Shown piece by piece: positions 33,762-43,259 of a stretch of 64,000 bases of DNA. The DNA lies in contig NZ_LMTI01000005.1 of assembly GCF_001510665.1 (NCBI RefSeq), positions 504,379-568,378 of the forward strand, written 5' to 3'. Within the stretch, counting starts at the first letter, position 1. Each line of letters opens with the position of its first letter. Source of the DNA: Bacillus sp. FJAT-27445 (GTDB taxonomy: Bacteria > Bacillota > Bacilli > Bacillales > Cytobacillaceae). The position numbers and the translations under genes were made by a program. The notes beneath the pieces were generated by a model. That model searched no databases. It saw only the letters and a list, made by a program, of their open reading frames with translations, and had not been told where the DNA came from.

Positions 33762-34994
33762 TTATGGTTTATCCAAAGCTAATTTGATTCGTTCAGGTGG
33801 TTTTTCCTTACTAGCCTCGGTTGGTACTTTTTTCTTGCTCCCAAAGAGATACAATACCAAGATTATCATCATAAAAGCTGCAGAATAACTAAACGTCATG
33901 CCGTACCCAACATTTTTTGCTAAGAACCCGAGACCCACTGACCCAATGGCCAAACCGAAATCAATAAAAATTAGAAGCATCGAATTGGCGGTTGCTTTTT
34001 TGTCTGGTGGAACGAGCGTTAATGCCCAAGCCTGGACAGTTGGATGGATGACCCCATAAGCGATTCCGAATAATATTCCTGAAACCCAAACCATCACCAT
34101 GCCAGTAGAAAAACCCAATAAGGCCAAACCTGCAGCACCTGCGATACCTGCAGGAATCATAAGGATCCTATGGCCCCATCTATCAAAAATTTTACCAGAG
34201 ACTAACCGAACTAAAACCATCGCAATTGCTTGTGCGATAAAAAACTGTGAAATCTTTCCCCCGACATTAATCTCTTTTCCAAACGCTCCTATAAAGTTAA
34301 CCGTTCCTGCGATTGCCATATAATTGAGTGCCACCAAAATACATGGAAGAATGACACGTTTATCGAACATGTACTTATAAAAAGGCTCTTTATTTGTCTC
34401 CTGGGGTTTTTCCTCTTCTTTTTTAATCGTATTGTTTTTTGTAAAAAAACTGCACACTAATGAAAAAGCCATAAGCCCGAGGGTTAATACCATCATGGAA
34501 CGGAATGAATAATGTGCAAGATATGAAATCGCGATTAGTGGCCCCATTGTCGTCCCAACGCTAGTAGACATTGCGAAAAAAACAATGCCCTCACCTAACC
34601 GGGATTTAGGAACAATATTACTTGAAATCGTAAAGACTAAAATCGTAAGCATACTAAATCCGATACCTTGTAGTGCTCTAATAAAAATTAAAAATCCGAT
34701 GGAGTCATTTAAAAGTGTAAGCCCGATTGTTCCCAAAAAATAAACAAGCGAGATAATGAGGAGCAATTTCATATTCACTTTTTGGATGATCACACTGGCA
34801 AAAAAGCGCGTAACCAATGATGCCAACATTAAGGTCGTGGTCATGATTCCTGCAATCGCAGGATTTTTAGTTATAGTTGATACGAAAATTGGGAAACCCG
34901 CTGTAATCATATAAAAAGAAGCGAACATGACTAAAGACAATATAATGATGATTACATATTGGTTTGTCCATAGTTTAACTTTTATTTTACGCAT
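33762..34994 (-). CDS. MFS transporter (intact copy of the duplicated gene)
   Basis: A 410-aa, 12-helix MFS protein. It begins MRKIKVKLWTNQYVIIIILS, has the loop motif RALQGIGFSMLTILVF and GKIFDRWGHRILMIPAG, and ends in a basic tail. It resembles the YfkF/arabinose-efflux-like permeases common in Bacillaceae. I choose ATG 34994; the longer frame would start at a TTG overlapping the Shine-Dalgarno sequence GGGAGG. Its last third and its downstream flank occur again in decayed form at 2719-3272. Confidence 0.85.
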   Translation of the reverse strand: MRKIKVKLWTNQYVIIIILSLVMFASFYMITAGFPIFVSTITKNPAIAGIMTTTLMLASLVTRFFASVIIQKVNMKLLLIISLVYFLGTIGLTLLNDSIGFLIFIRALQGIGFSMLTILVFTISSNIVPKSRLGEGIVFFAMSTSVGTTMGPLIAISYLAHYSFRSMMVLTLGLMAFSLVCSFFTKNNTIKKEEEKPQETNKEPFYKYMFDKRVILPCILVALNYMAIAGTVNFIGAFGKEINVGGKISQFFIAQAIAMVLVRLVSGKIFDRWGHRILMIPAGIAGAAGLALLGFSTGMVMVWVSGILFGIAYGVIHPTVQAWALTLVPPDKKATANSMLLIFIDFGLAIGSVGLGFLAKNVGYGMTFSYSAAFMMIILVLYLFGSKKKVPTEASKEKPPERIKLALDKP

Positions 34995-35376
34995 AGGTAT
35001 AAGACCGCCTCCCAAGGCTATTGCTAAAATAGTGGTGATTTTGCAGTAAAAAATTGCTTTATGTCAATTATTCTTCCCTTATTTTTATAAAATATTTTGA
35101 GGCGTTTTAACCTTTAACAAAGGGAATGCAACTCTAAAACGTGCCAGGTCATTAGATTTATTTAGGGGAAATGGTAAATTAGATCCGGTCCCCAATTAGG
35201 AAATCACACCTTAAAACACTCACGATCTTTGGAATTCCGAAGGTTGTGGGTGTTTTTTAAATGATTTCCAAATGAGCTTTTTTTATAAGGAATATCACCT
35301 GTTTTATTGTTTGGAGGAAAAAAGTGTTTTTTGCCGAATATAGTGACTAGAAAACATTCACAATGGGGGCGTCCCA
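34995..35376. other. Gap with orphan terminator and dispersed motif
   Basis: It contains ACGTGCCAGGTCAT (35139-35152), a copy of a short dispersed motif, and the orphan terminator at 35213-35258. No open frame is visible. Confidence 0.5.
35213..35258 (+). terminator. Orphan intrinsic terminator
   Basis: AAAACACTCAC (35213-35223) pairs with GTGGGTGTTTT (35246-35256) with one G-T pair, followed by a T-run. There is no plus-strand gene before it. Confidence 0.65.
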
Positions 35377-35757
35377 ATGGAAATCCATGACGTGGTTAAA
35401 GTAAATAACATTACTAGTGGAAAACTTGAGAATGGAGTATTCAGTTTTACATATGGAAAGAATCCTTCGAACGGAAAACAGGTGAAATACCTGCGTGAAG
35501 GTGAGATAGGGATATATAAGTACAAGCATCACATATCGACCAATGACTTAGAGATACTGAATTTGCCGGATAAAAGGATATATCAAAACAAATACGGAAA
35601 AAGTTTTTTGAAAAACTGGGGGCAGGACGTTAAACAGGAAATTGCCAGGCGGATGAAAGAAGAGGGGCTCTTATTGGAACGAGAATTGGAAAACGGTAAA
35701 AAAGCTATAGTTAAGTTTGTTTGGGATGGGGAGATACCAAAAGAGTTTTTAGTTTAA
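35377..35757 (+). CDS. Hypothetical protein, first gene of a two-gene module
   Basis: A 126-aa protein with a beta-rich N-terminus (MEIHDVVKVNNITSGKLENG, VFSFTYGKN) and a helical, basic C-terminus (FLKNWGQDVKQEIARRMKEE). It is not recognised. The ATG has only a G-rich sequence (GGGGGCG) upstream. It precedes the candidate nuclease gene by 92 bp on the same strand. It might be an immunity, antitoxin-like or accessory factor, but nothing in its sequence proves this. Confidence 0.5.
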   Translation: MEIHDVVKVNNITSGKLENGVFSFTYGKNPSNGKQVKYLREGEIGIYKYKHHISTNDLEILNLPDKRIYQNKYGKSFLKNWGQDVKQEIARRMKEEGLLLERELENGKKAIVKFVWDGEIPKEFLV

Positions 35758-35849
35758 AAATTGGTTTTTTCTGGGCGGACTCATTTAGAGGAATCCCCCT
35801 TCCTTCAGAGATATTATTTAAAATGGAATTAAAATTAGGAGGAGTGAGT

Positions 35850-36953
35850 TTGGCAAAATATTTTGTTCCAACAAAAGGGGTAGGGTCCTGGAGAAAACTG
35901 TTAGCAGATCCGAATAAACAATGGAAGGAAGGATGCTCTGCATACGAGTTAGCACACTGTTGGGAATATGCAGAAAACCTTCCATCTTGTGTGGAGAGAG
36001 TATTTAAAAGTAGCAATATTCCTCTCTTTCAAGACGTGAAGGTTCTATATGGGTTCCCGGAGTACAAAGTTTCCTTGCCAGGAAGAGGGAAGAGTTCTCA
36101 TAATGACCTTTACCTTCTAGCTAAAGCCAATAATGAATTATTGACTATTATGGTAGAAGGAAAAGTATACGAACCATTTGGAAAAGAAGTTGTTTCAGCC
36201 TGGATAGAGGCTTCTCCCTCTGTAGGGAAAACAAGTAGGCTAGCATCCTTGTTAGATTTGTTAAATTTAAAAGAAGGGGAAACTAAAAATATAAAGTATC
36301 AATTACTGCATCGGACAGCTTCATCAATAATGGAAGCGAAAAAAGTAAATGCAAACAACGCTCTTATGCTTGTTCATTCCTTTAGTGATGAGGGCAAATG
36401 GTTTGAGGACTACGCAAGTTTTGTACAGTTGTTTAGGCTGGAACCGCTGAAGAATGCCGTTATTGGCCCAGTGGCAGTTAATGGCGTTAACCTTTATTTT
36501 GGTTGGGTGCATGGTACTAGGGTGCTGCCAAAAGTGTATTTCTTCAACCAATTTAAAACCGAGAAAGCTAGAATGTTGGCGAAGGAAATTGATAATTATA
36601 TTTACAAGAATAGTGCTTTTAAAGGTGATGTGTGGAATTATCATCATCGATATAAAAGCGGCACTCGATCAGACTGTATCAGTTATGCCAGTAAGAAGGA
36701 TTCCTATAAATTCGTAACCATAACCACTGCTAGAAATGTGGTATTTGTCCTTGACCTGGGAAAAAAACTTCACTCGAAAACAGCAAATCATATGCAAAAA
36801 GAGATAGATGAATTGCTAGGGCGAGCATATGAGGAAACCGATAGAAGTATACCCACCCCAGGTGAAGTTTACATTCGATTGGAGTGGGTGGATAGTTTAT
36901 GGCAAATAAGCCGGTTTATTGATAAGGCTTATGAGTTGAGGGTGGAAAAGTAA
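35850..36953 (+). CDS. DUF6946-like protein with PD-(D/E)XK-type motif and DUF5655-like tail
   Basis: A 367-aa protein. The N-terminus (AKYFVPTKGVGSWRKLLADP, then YELAHCWEYAENLP) is of the DUF6946 type. D86 in SHNDLYLLAK, followed by E103-G-K105 in TIMVEGKVYEPF, matches the spacing of a PD-(D/E)XK nuclease core. The C-terminus (YIRLEWVDSLWQISRFIDKA) resembles the end of DUF5655 proteins. TTG 35850 has AGGAGG at 35838-35843; GTG 35844 is an alternative. It is soluble, with no DNA-binding domain obvious. A restriction-like or DNA-repair role is inferred from the fold. Codon use is AT-rich like the neighbouring accessory genes. Confidence 0.6.
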   Translation: MAKYFVPTKGVGSWRKLLADPNKQWKEGCSAYELAHCWEYAENLPSCVERVFKSSNIPLFQDVKVLYGFPEYKVSLPGRGKSSHNDLYLLAKANNELLTIMVEGKVYEPFGKEVVSAWIEASPSVGKTSRLASLLDLLNLKEGETKNIKYQLLHRTASSIMEAKKVNANNALMLVHSFSDEGKWFEDYASFVQLFRLEPLKNAVIGPVAVNGVNLYFGWVHGTRVLPKVYFFNQFKTEKARMLAKEIDNYIYKNSAFKGDVWNYHHRYKSGTRSDCISYASKKDSYKFVTITTARNVVFVLDLGKKLHSKTANHMQKEIDELLGRAYEETDRSIPTPGEVYIRLEWVDSLWQISRFIDKAYELRVEK

Positions 36954-37251
36954 TTATTTTTTATCAAATGGCTATGGCCATTTCCATACACCCCTGACTT
37001 ATTTCTTCTTGTTTTACTATCATTCAAGAATGCGGGAATATGTGTGTAATTTTAGCTACTTAAAATAATCCCATTAATGGAGAATTATATAAAGACCAAT
37101 CAACCATTAGGCTGCAAATGACTTACTTAAGTAGACTACCTTAACTGAATTATCAGGAATCAGTTGTGCATTAGGAATTACTTTTATATATTTATGGTAC
37201 TACTTGGCCGAAAGCTAGCCCACATTAATAGATTAGTAAGGAGAATGAATA

Positions 37252-37731
37252 GTGGAAGAAAAGGTTGAAAAGGCAATACAAGACATTTACCCTGATGATT
37301 TTGCTTGGTGTTATGGATGTGGCCGATTAAACAAAGATGGCCATCATCTTCGGACTGGTTGGCAAGGTGATAAAACGGTTACCATTTTTACTCCTGAATC
37401 AAAGTACATGGGAATACCGGGTTTTATTTATGGTGGAATGATCGCTTCGTTGATTGATTGCCACGGGACGGGATCTGCCTCACTTGCTTTACACCGAAAG
37501 AATGGGAACGAAATTGGTGATGGGTCGGTACCGCCCAGGTTTGTTACCGCTTCCCTCAATGTGGAATTCCTGAAACCAACTCCACAAGATGTTCCACTAA
37601 AAGCAATTGGCACTGTGGAAGAAATCCATCCGAAAAAGTGGAAGGTTCATACGGAGGTATTTGCAAATGATCTGCTTTGTGCCCGTGGAGAGGTCGTTCT
37701 TGTCGTAATGCCCAGTACGTTTTTAAAATAA
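37252..37731 (+). CDS. PaaI-type hotdog-fold thioesterase
   Basis: A 159-aa protein of the hotdog thioesterase superfamily. CYGCGRLNKDGHHLRTG is an N-terminal motif seen in 4HBT-type proteins, and PGFIYGGMIASLIDCHGTGS is the catalytic helix with Asp. FVTASLNVEFLKPTPQDVPL is the following strand. It probably hydrolyses an acyl-CoA. The GTG start has AAGGAG upstream. It is monocistronic with its own terminator. Confidence 0.85.
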   Translation: MEEKVEKAIQDIYPDDFAWCYGCGRLNKDGHHLRTGWQGDKTVTIFTPESKYMGIPGFIYGGMIASLIDCHGTGSASLALHRKNGNEIGDGSVPPRFVTASLNVEFLKPTPQDVPLKAIGTVEEIHPKKWKVHTEVFANDLLCARGEVVLVVMPSTFLK

Positions 37732-37797
37732 AAATTTAGGTGCCAGGCACAGCCCGAATCATTATATGGAGAATTAATACCGTAATTAATTAATTAG

Positions 37798-37834
37798 AAA
37801 AGCCAGGGCTGAACACATAGCTGCACTGGCTTTT
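37798..37834 (+). terminator. Thioesterase terminator
   Basis: AAAAGCCAG (37798-37806) pairs with CTGGCTTTT (37826-37834). Confidence 0.75.
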
Positions 37835-37855
37835 ACTAATTTCATCAATTAAACG

Positions 37856-37882
37856 AAAAAAGCCCCCTGATTTCTCAGGGGG
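37856..37882 (-). terminator. Protease gene terminator
   Basis: On the minus strand, CCCCCTGA-GAAA-TCAGGGGG is followed by CTTTTTT. It is 23 bp past the protease stop. Confidence 0.9.
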
Positions 37883-37904
37883 AAGGTTAGGGGGCTAGAT
37901 CGGA

Positions 37905-40900
37905 TTAATTGATTACAATCTTATGCGTTGTTGAATTGGTTGCACCTTTGTCGTCGGTAACAGTCAACGTGACGGTATAGGTGCCTTTCTTATTAAATGT
38001 GTGATCAACAGTCGCCCCGGATCCGGTTGTTCCATCACCGAAGTTCCACTGGTAGCTTTCAATCTTTCCATCTGGGTCACTGGATTGAGAACCGTCGAAT
38101 TTTGTAACCTTTTTCTGCTTGGCTGTTGCCTCTCCTTTAATCACTGCAATTGGTGCTTTGTTCTCTGCAGGAGGTTCAACTTGGCCGCCGCCGGAAGATA
38201 CATACAACTTTCCTGGCGCGACTGCTTCAACTTGATTGCCTGCTTGATCAGATACTCGGACTGCGATAACACCGCCATCCATCTTGAGCGAAGCAGGAGT
38301 TGTGTAGGATCCTTCATAATGTCCCGGAGACGTTTCTGTCATTGTTATCCCATTATTGCCGCTAGAAGGCATCAATGGCAATTCGATCCGGAACGAGGCG
38401 TTAAGCCCTGGTTCACTGTCAAAAGATACTTGTACGGTTTCACCTGCTTTAATGTGAACATCGGCAGCTGGTGAAATGTTTGTAAGTTCTGGGGCGCTAA
38501 GGTCAACAACTACATTACGGGTAATGGTAGTTGTGTTGCCAGCGCGGTCGGTTGAAACTACAGTAATCGTATTTTCACCGGCGTTTACTAGTATTTTGTG
38601 TGAGAAAGTACCGTTGGCGTTAACGTTTACGGATTGGCCGTTCACTGTTAGGGTATCAAAATGTTCATCGTTTGTTGACCCTGTTACGTAAACCAATTCA
38701 ACATTTGTTCTGTAATCTTGAACTGGCGCTGTAACATCAAGGACCGGCGCTGTCTGATCCAATGTCACGATAGTAGGTTCGGAACGATCAGAAATTTTTC
38801 CGTTTACAACTACTTCAACAGATAATGCATTCGCACCCGCATTTAGCGTTGTTGGGATGCTGAACTTTCCGTTTTCAACAGTGCCAGTGCCAACCTGCTC
38901 TGTACCGTTGTACAGCTTCACTGTAGCACCATTGGCTTGAGAAGTTCCTGCCACTGTAACATTTTCATCCTTCGTGAAGGAACCGTTTACAGGAGAAGTG
39001 ATAACTGGCGCGCCAACAGGGTATTGGACAATCGCGCGGATCATGTAGTTCCCTTCAGCTGCAGGAGATTGGCTCCAGGCTCCGCTGACTCTTTGCCAGC
39101 TGCGTAAAGCATTCGTGCCACTTTCATCAGTAGCTAATCCTGGTGTGTTAGGATTCGCGAATGTTTGGATATAAACAACGTAGAAATCTCCTTCAACCAT
39201 AACCGGTTCTTGGAATTTTACTGTTGTCCATGTGCCATCGCGTTTGGCAGTGCCGTTGAGTGGGCCTGCGAGTTGTCGGCCTGGTGAACCATTTGCACCA
39301 GTAGCGTCATAAATCGCGTATTGGAATGCTGTGCCGCCCGGAACCGGCCATTCTGTATCCCAGAAGCGGAACATTGCGCCTGTTACTTGCGCCGCGCCAT
39401 TTTCAGGCGTCATGCGCACTGCCCAGGCATTGCCGGCTGCGTTCCATGCGCGTGCATTCTCGCCTGTACCGTCATCATATCCGATTGTTCCTTCAAATCC
39501 GATAAATGGTTTCAATGCTACATTCGCTTCAACTGACCCATTACCTTTAACGGTGACAGTTGAATTCTTATTGTAGTATTGGTCGGCGGAAACCGCGAGA
39601 GTGTACGTTCCTTCCAGTACTTCAAGGGAGAATGCGCCGTTTTCATCTGTTCTTACTGGTGTAATACGGGCATCTTCCATTACCATTACTGTTGCATTTG
39701 CGATTGGTGCTCGGGATCTTTCATCCGTCACTACCCCTGTAATGATACCGTGTGGGATCGGTTCAAGAGTAAAGCTGACTGATGTATCCCTGCCGTCAAC
39801 AATTTTGATAGGACGGGTTTGCGGATAGAATCCATAGGCGTCTGCTTGAAGAGTGTAATCTCCGGCTACATGAATCATGCTAAAGCGTCCGTTGCTTGCA
39901 TCCGTTCTTGTAGAACGTCCTGTTTCAAGGACAGTAACGGTCGCATTCGCAGGCAAGCTTTGTAACCCAATTCCGCCTTGTGGCTGGGTAGGCAATGCAT
40001 CCTTTTCTGTTCTTGACAGTTTCACCGCAGGTGCTTCATAAACTGGTTTCGGTTTGACCATTGCCTGAGAATCACTTTCAACGGCTTTTTCGAACTTTTG
40101 CGGTGCTACAGTCGCCAAAACGGCAAAGTTATCGATATACCATCCGAGTTTTACAACACTGCCATCGGATGTAACGCGGAATCTTACTTGAACCTGTTGG
40201 CCCGCATAAGAGGCTATATCGTAAGAAACTGTAGACCAGTTTTTGCCGTTTGTTGAGTGGCTGAATACGCCCAGCTGGGTCCAGGTTGTTCCGCCATCTT
40301 TTGTAATTTCGACGAAGCCTTTATCGTAATTTGTTTCAAGCTCATACCAGTGCGAGAATGCAAGTGTCCCGTTAGTTACCTGTGAAAGGTCGATTACTGG
40401 GGATACGAGTGAGAAGTTGCTGTTGGTCTCATACGTACTATCAAGATCGGTTCCCCATACATTCGGAGCGGACGGGGGAACAGGTGCACCCGTGCCGGAA
40501 GGCGTACCGCGCTCCCATTCATCACGTGTACCGGAATGTGTCCAGCCGTTATCCGAATCACCATCAAAATTATCGCTGTAAACCGTTACTGGAGCCGTAA
40601 CTGTGACAGACACTTCATTAGAATTTCCGCTCTCGTTGCCAAAGTAATCTTTTGCTGTAACGACATAGTAATATGTTTCGCCATTGGCTGTGTTGGAATC
40701 TGTAAAACTGTTCGCAGTTGTTGTTCCGATTTGCTCATAGCCCACGCCGGAGACTGAGGAACGATAAACAAGGTATTCTTTTAAATCTGCATCAGCAACA
40801 GCTGACCAGTTAAGCGTTACAATTCCCAGAGAATTTGCCTGGGCGGTTAAGTTGGCCGGAACTGCAGGTGCAACATCATCCGCTCCTATAAGTGACACAT

Positions 40901-43259
40901 CATCGATATACCATCCATCTCGTGTTACGGACCCATCGGTATGCAGATTGAAAATTACATAAACCTGTTCTCCTGCAAATGGAGTCAGGTCAACCAATTG
41001 GTTTTGCCAACCACCGCTTACCCCAGTGAACTGGGCTACTGAAACAAATTCATAATCGGTGGATTCAGCGGCTACATACACAACGCCTCTGTCAAAATTG
41101 GTCTCCAGGTTGTACCAGTGCTTGAAGGAGAGTAGGGCACCTTCATTGCTATCCAGAAGATCAATTGGCGGCATCATCATGTAGGAGTTGGAATTGCTGA
41201 GATATGGTCCGTTAAGTTTGGTTGCGATCAGTTTTGTACCTGAAGCTGCGGAACCAGGGCCTCCGACAGGAACACCCCATTCCCAAGTGTTGTTCGTCCC
41301 GCCCGTTGTAAAGCCAGTAATATTTGTTTCAAAGTCTTGGATGTAACCAGGTTTAACACCATTGGAAACTTCGATATTATACTTATTTGTTTCAAACCCG
41401 TTATTGCCGTAATCGTTTACGCGGATATAATATTCAGTACCCGCCGTATGCACGAGGAAGTAAGGAATAGCGCCTTCGTACACTCCGTTCTTATAATCTC
41501 CAGATGTTCGTGACATAGGAATGTATGTCCAGTGCGTGCTGCCTTTAATTCTGGCATACGCTTCTACTGTAACGACGCCTACATTATCGGATACACGGGC
41601 TGTAAATGGAATGTCCAATCCCGTGAACGCCATTGTTACGGGCGTGTGCTCAAGGACAGGCGGCTCGAAATCGTCGCCGGCGGTTGCTACACGGCCGGAT
41701 ACTGAACCAAGTCCGCTCAGGATGGAGCCTACAGCATCAGCCGCGTTGATTAATCCACTTCCGTACCCGTTGTTCGGGCTTGTCGGATACTCGGCATCTG
41801 TTAATGGTGTTGCTGTTGTTTGAATAATTTGTTCAAGTTGGTCAACCGTGAGGGATGAATTTACTTGAAGCAGCAATGCGGCTAGCGCCGTTGTATGCGG
41901 GCCGGCCATTGATGTCCCGTTCCATCCGCCTTCATAGCCTCCGCCTGGTACAGAGGAGCGCACATTTACTCCTGGCGCGGATACTTCAGGCTTAATTTCT
42001 CCATAAGGAGACGGGCCTCTTAGTGAGAATGAAGCTACTTTGTTGTTAATGTCTGTTGCCCCTGTTGCAAATGATTCCGGATAGTTGGCAGGGTTCGCAA
42101 CAGAACCAGGTCCTCCCGGGTTGCCGGTACGGACATTTCCCGCTGAAAACTCTGGGAAGATTTGTGCGGCGCGCCACGACTGGACCATTGGCCGGAACCA
42201 TTCGTCAAGGCCAGGGCCGCCGCCCCATGAGTTGTTGACAACATCCGGAGCCATTTCCGGGTGGAGATTGCCATTTCTGTCAACCGGGGCAATCAGCCAT
42301 TGGGCGCCTCGCAAGATAATCTCATCTGTCGTAGATGGATTGAAAATCCGGACTGCCATCCATTTCGCTCCTGGTGCCACACCAATTTGGTTCGTTCCGT
42401 TCGCTTCCGAACCAACCATCGTACCCATCGTATGAGTGCCGTGGCCATCCGTATCGGCAGGCATGGTTGCACCACTGTGAGCATCGTACCAGCTGAATTC
42501 AGGATTGGCGACATTGCCGTTCGAATCGTAACCGCGCCATTTGCGCTGCAATGCAGGGTGAGTCAGTTCTACACCTGTATCCAGATTCGCAACGACAATC
42601 CCAGTACCATCGATACCCATCCCCCAAGCTTCAGGAGCATGGACTTGATTGATGTTCCACTCAGTACTGCTAGGTTGGATATCTGCTTTTACAGTCTTTT
42701 CCTCAGTAACCGCAGTCTTTTCCGCTTTATCGAGGAATCGCTCTTCGTTAGGAAGAATCTTGGCCACTTCAGCGCGTAAAGCGATTTTCTCCATAATGTC
42801 CTTCGTACTCGTGACGGACATTGCGTTAACAATGAAGAAGCTTTCAAACTTTTTTACTTCTCCTTTTTTTTGCATAGTTTCTAAGTATTTTTCCAATCCA
42901 TATTGTGTACGTGAAGCTGTCTCCCGCAAAGAGGAAACAACAGCGTTACGCATGGCAAGCTTGGCAACGGCTGGAGTTTCTTTTTTCTTTAGCGATGCTT
43001 GATGAGCGTTTTTCGAAACGGCATTAACATCTGATTGTTCTTTCATCTTAATGAGGTAGGTGACATAATCCTCGTCTTCGAATTGTTTGGCTAGTTTAGG
43101 AGCGATTTTGTCAGCAGCTAGTTGGGGTGCGTTTGTTTGAAGATCAACTTTTTGTTGAGAAGCACTTCCTGTTGCAGAGGCCGGAGCTGTGAGTGTTAGT
43201 GCAAGTACGAATATAAGCCATTGAGAAACCCATTTACGTAATCTCTTGCTTTTTACCAA
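37905..43259 (-). CDS. Secreted subtilisin-like (S8) protease, bacillopeptidase F type
   Basis: A 1784-aa exported multi-domain protease. After a signal peptide (WLIFVLALTLTAPASA, about residues 14-29) and an I9-type propeptide, the S8 catalytic domain carries D227 in VANLDTGVELTHP, H273 in DTDGHGTHTMG and S450 in GWNGTSMAGPH. Downstream are an immune-inhibitor-A/MAM-like module (ending WYIDDVSLIGAD), FN3, a second such module, carboxypeptidase-regulatory-like repeats (GVVTDERSRAPIANATVMVM), Ig-like repeats and a C-terminal PKD domain (YQWNFGDGTTGSGATVDHTF). There is no LPXTG anchor. The catalytic part and first accessory module match bacillopeptidase F, but the protein is longer than the typical 1400-aa Bpr. 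It degrades extracellular protein. Confidence 0.9.
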   Translation of the reverse strand: MVKSKRLRKWVSQWLIFVLALTLTAPASATGSASQQKVDLQTNAPQLAADKIAPKLAKQFEDEDYVTYLIKMKEQSDVNAVSKNAHQASLKKKETPAVAKLAMRNAVVSSLRETASRTQYGLEKYLETMQKKGEVKKFESFFIVNAMSVTSTKDIMEKIALRAEVAKILPNEERFLDKAEKTAVTEEKTVKADIQPSSTEWNINQVHAPEAWGMGIDGTGIVVANLDTGVELTHPALQRKWRGYDSNGNVANPEFSWYDAHSGATMPADTDGHGTHTMGTMVGSEANGTNQIGVAPGAKWMAVRIFNPSTTDEIILRGAQWLIAPVDRNGNLHPEMAPDVVNNSWGGGPGLDEWFRPMVQSWRAAQIFPEFSAGNVRTGNPGGPGSVANPANYPESFATGATDINNKVASFSLRGPSPYGEIKPEVSAPGVNVRSSVPGGGYEGGWNGTSMAGPHTTALAALLLQVNSSLTVDQLEQIIQTTATPLTDAEYPTSPNNGYGSGLINAADAVGSILSGLGSVSGRVATAGDDFEPPVLEHTPVTMAFTGLDIPFTARVSDNVGVVTVEAYARIKGSTHWTYIPMSRTSGDYKNGVYEGAIPYFLVHTAGTEYYIRVNDYGNNGFETNKYNIEVSNGVKPGYIQDFETNITGFTTGGTNNTWEWGVPVGGPGSAASGTKLIATKLNGPYLSNSNSYMMMPPIDLLDSNEGALLSFKHWYNLETNFDRGVVYVAAESTDYEFVSVAQFTGVSGGWQNQLVDLTPFAGEQVYVIFNLHTDGSVTRDGWYIDDVSLIGADDVAPAVPANLTAQANSLGIVTLNWSAVADADLKEYLVYRSSVSGVGYEQIGTTTANSFTDSNTANGETYYYVVTAKDYFGNESGNSNEVSVTVTAPVTVYSDNFDGDSDNGWTHSGTRDEWERGTPSGTGAPVPPSAPNVWGTDLDSTYETNSNFSLVSPVIDLSQVTNGTLAFSHWYELETNYDKGFVEITKDGGTTWTQLGVFSHSTNGKNWSTVSYDIASYAGQQVQVRFRVTSDGSVVKLGWYIDNFAVLATVAPQKFEKAVESDSQAMVKPKPVYEAPAVKLSRTEKDALPTQPQGGIGLQSLPANATVTVLETGRSTRTDASNGRFSMIHVAGDYTLQADAYGFYPQTRPIKIVDGRDTSVSFTLEPIPHGIITGVVTDERSRAPIANATVMVMEDARITPVRTDENGAFSLEVLEGTYTLAVSADQYYNKNSTVTVKGNGSVEANVALKPFIGFEGTIGYDDGTGENARAWNAAGNAWAVRMTPENGAAQVTGAMFRFWDTEWPVPGGTAFQYAIYDATGANGSPGRQLAGPLNGTAKRDGTWTTVKFQEPVMVEGDFYVVYIQTFANPNTPGLATDESGTNALRSWQRVSGAWSQSPAAEGNYMIRAIVQYPVGAPVITSPVNGSFTKDENVTVAGTSQANGATVKLYNGTEQVGTGTVENGKFSIPTTLNAGANALSVEVVVNGKISDRSEPTIVTLDQTAPVLDVTAPVQDYRTNVELVYVTGSTNDEHFDTLTVNGQSVNVNANGTFSHKILVNAGENTITVVSTDRAGNTTTITRNVVVDLSAPELTNISPAADVHIKAGETVQVSFDSEPGLNASFRIELPLMPSSGNNGITMTETSPGHYEGSYTTPASLKMDGGVIAVRVSDQAGNQVEAVAPGKLYVSSGGGQVEPPAENKAPIAVIKGEATAKQKKVTKFDGSQSSDPDGKIESYQWNFGDGTTGSGATVDHTFNKKGTYTVTLTVTDDKGATNSTTHKIVIN

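Noticed and set aside
42261..42779. 172-codon plus-strand frame inside the protease gene
   Set aside because: The minus-strand protease is unmistakable here, including catalytic His; the antisense frame is a by-product of codon use.
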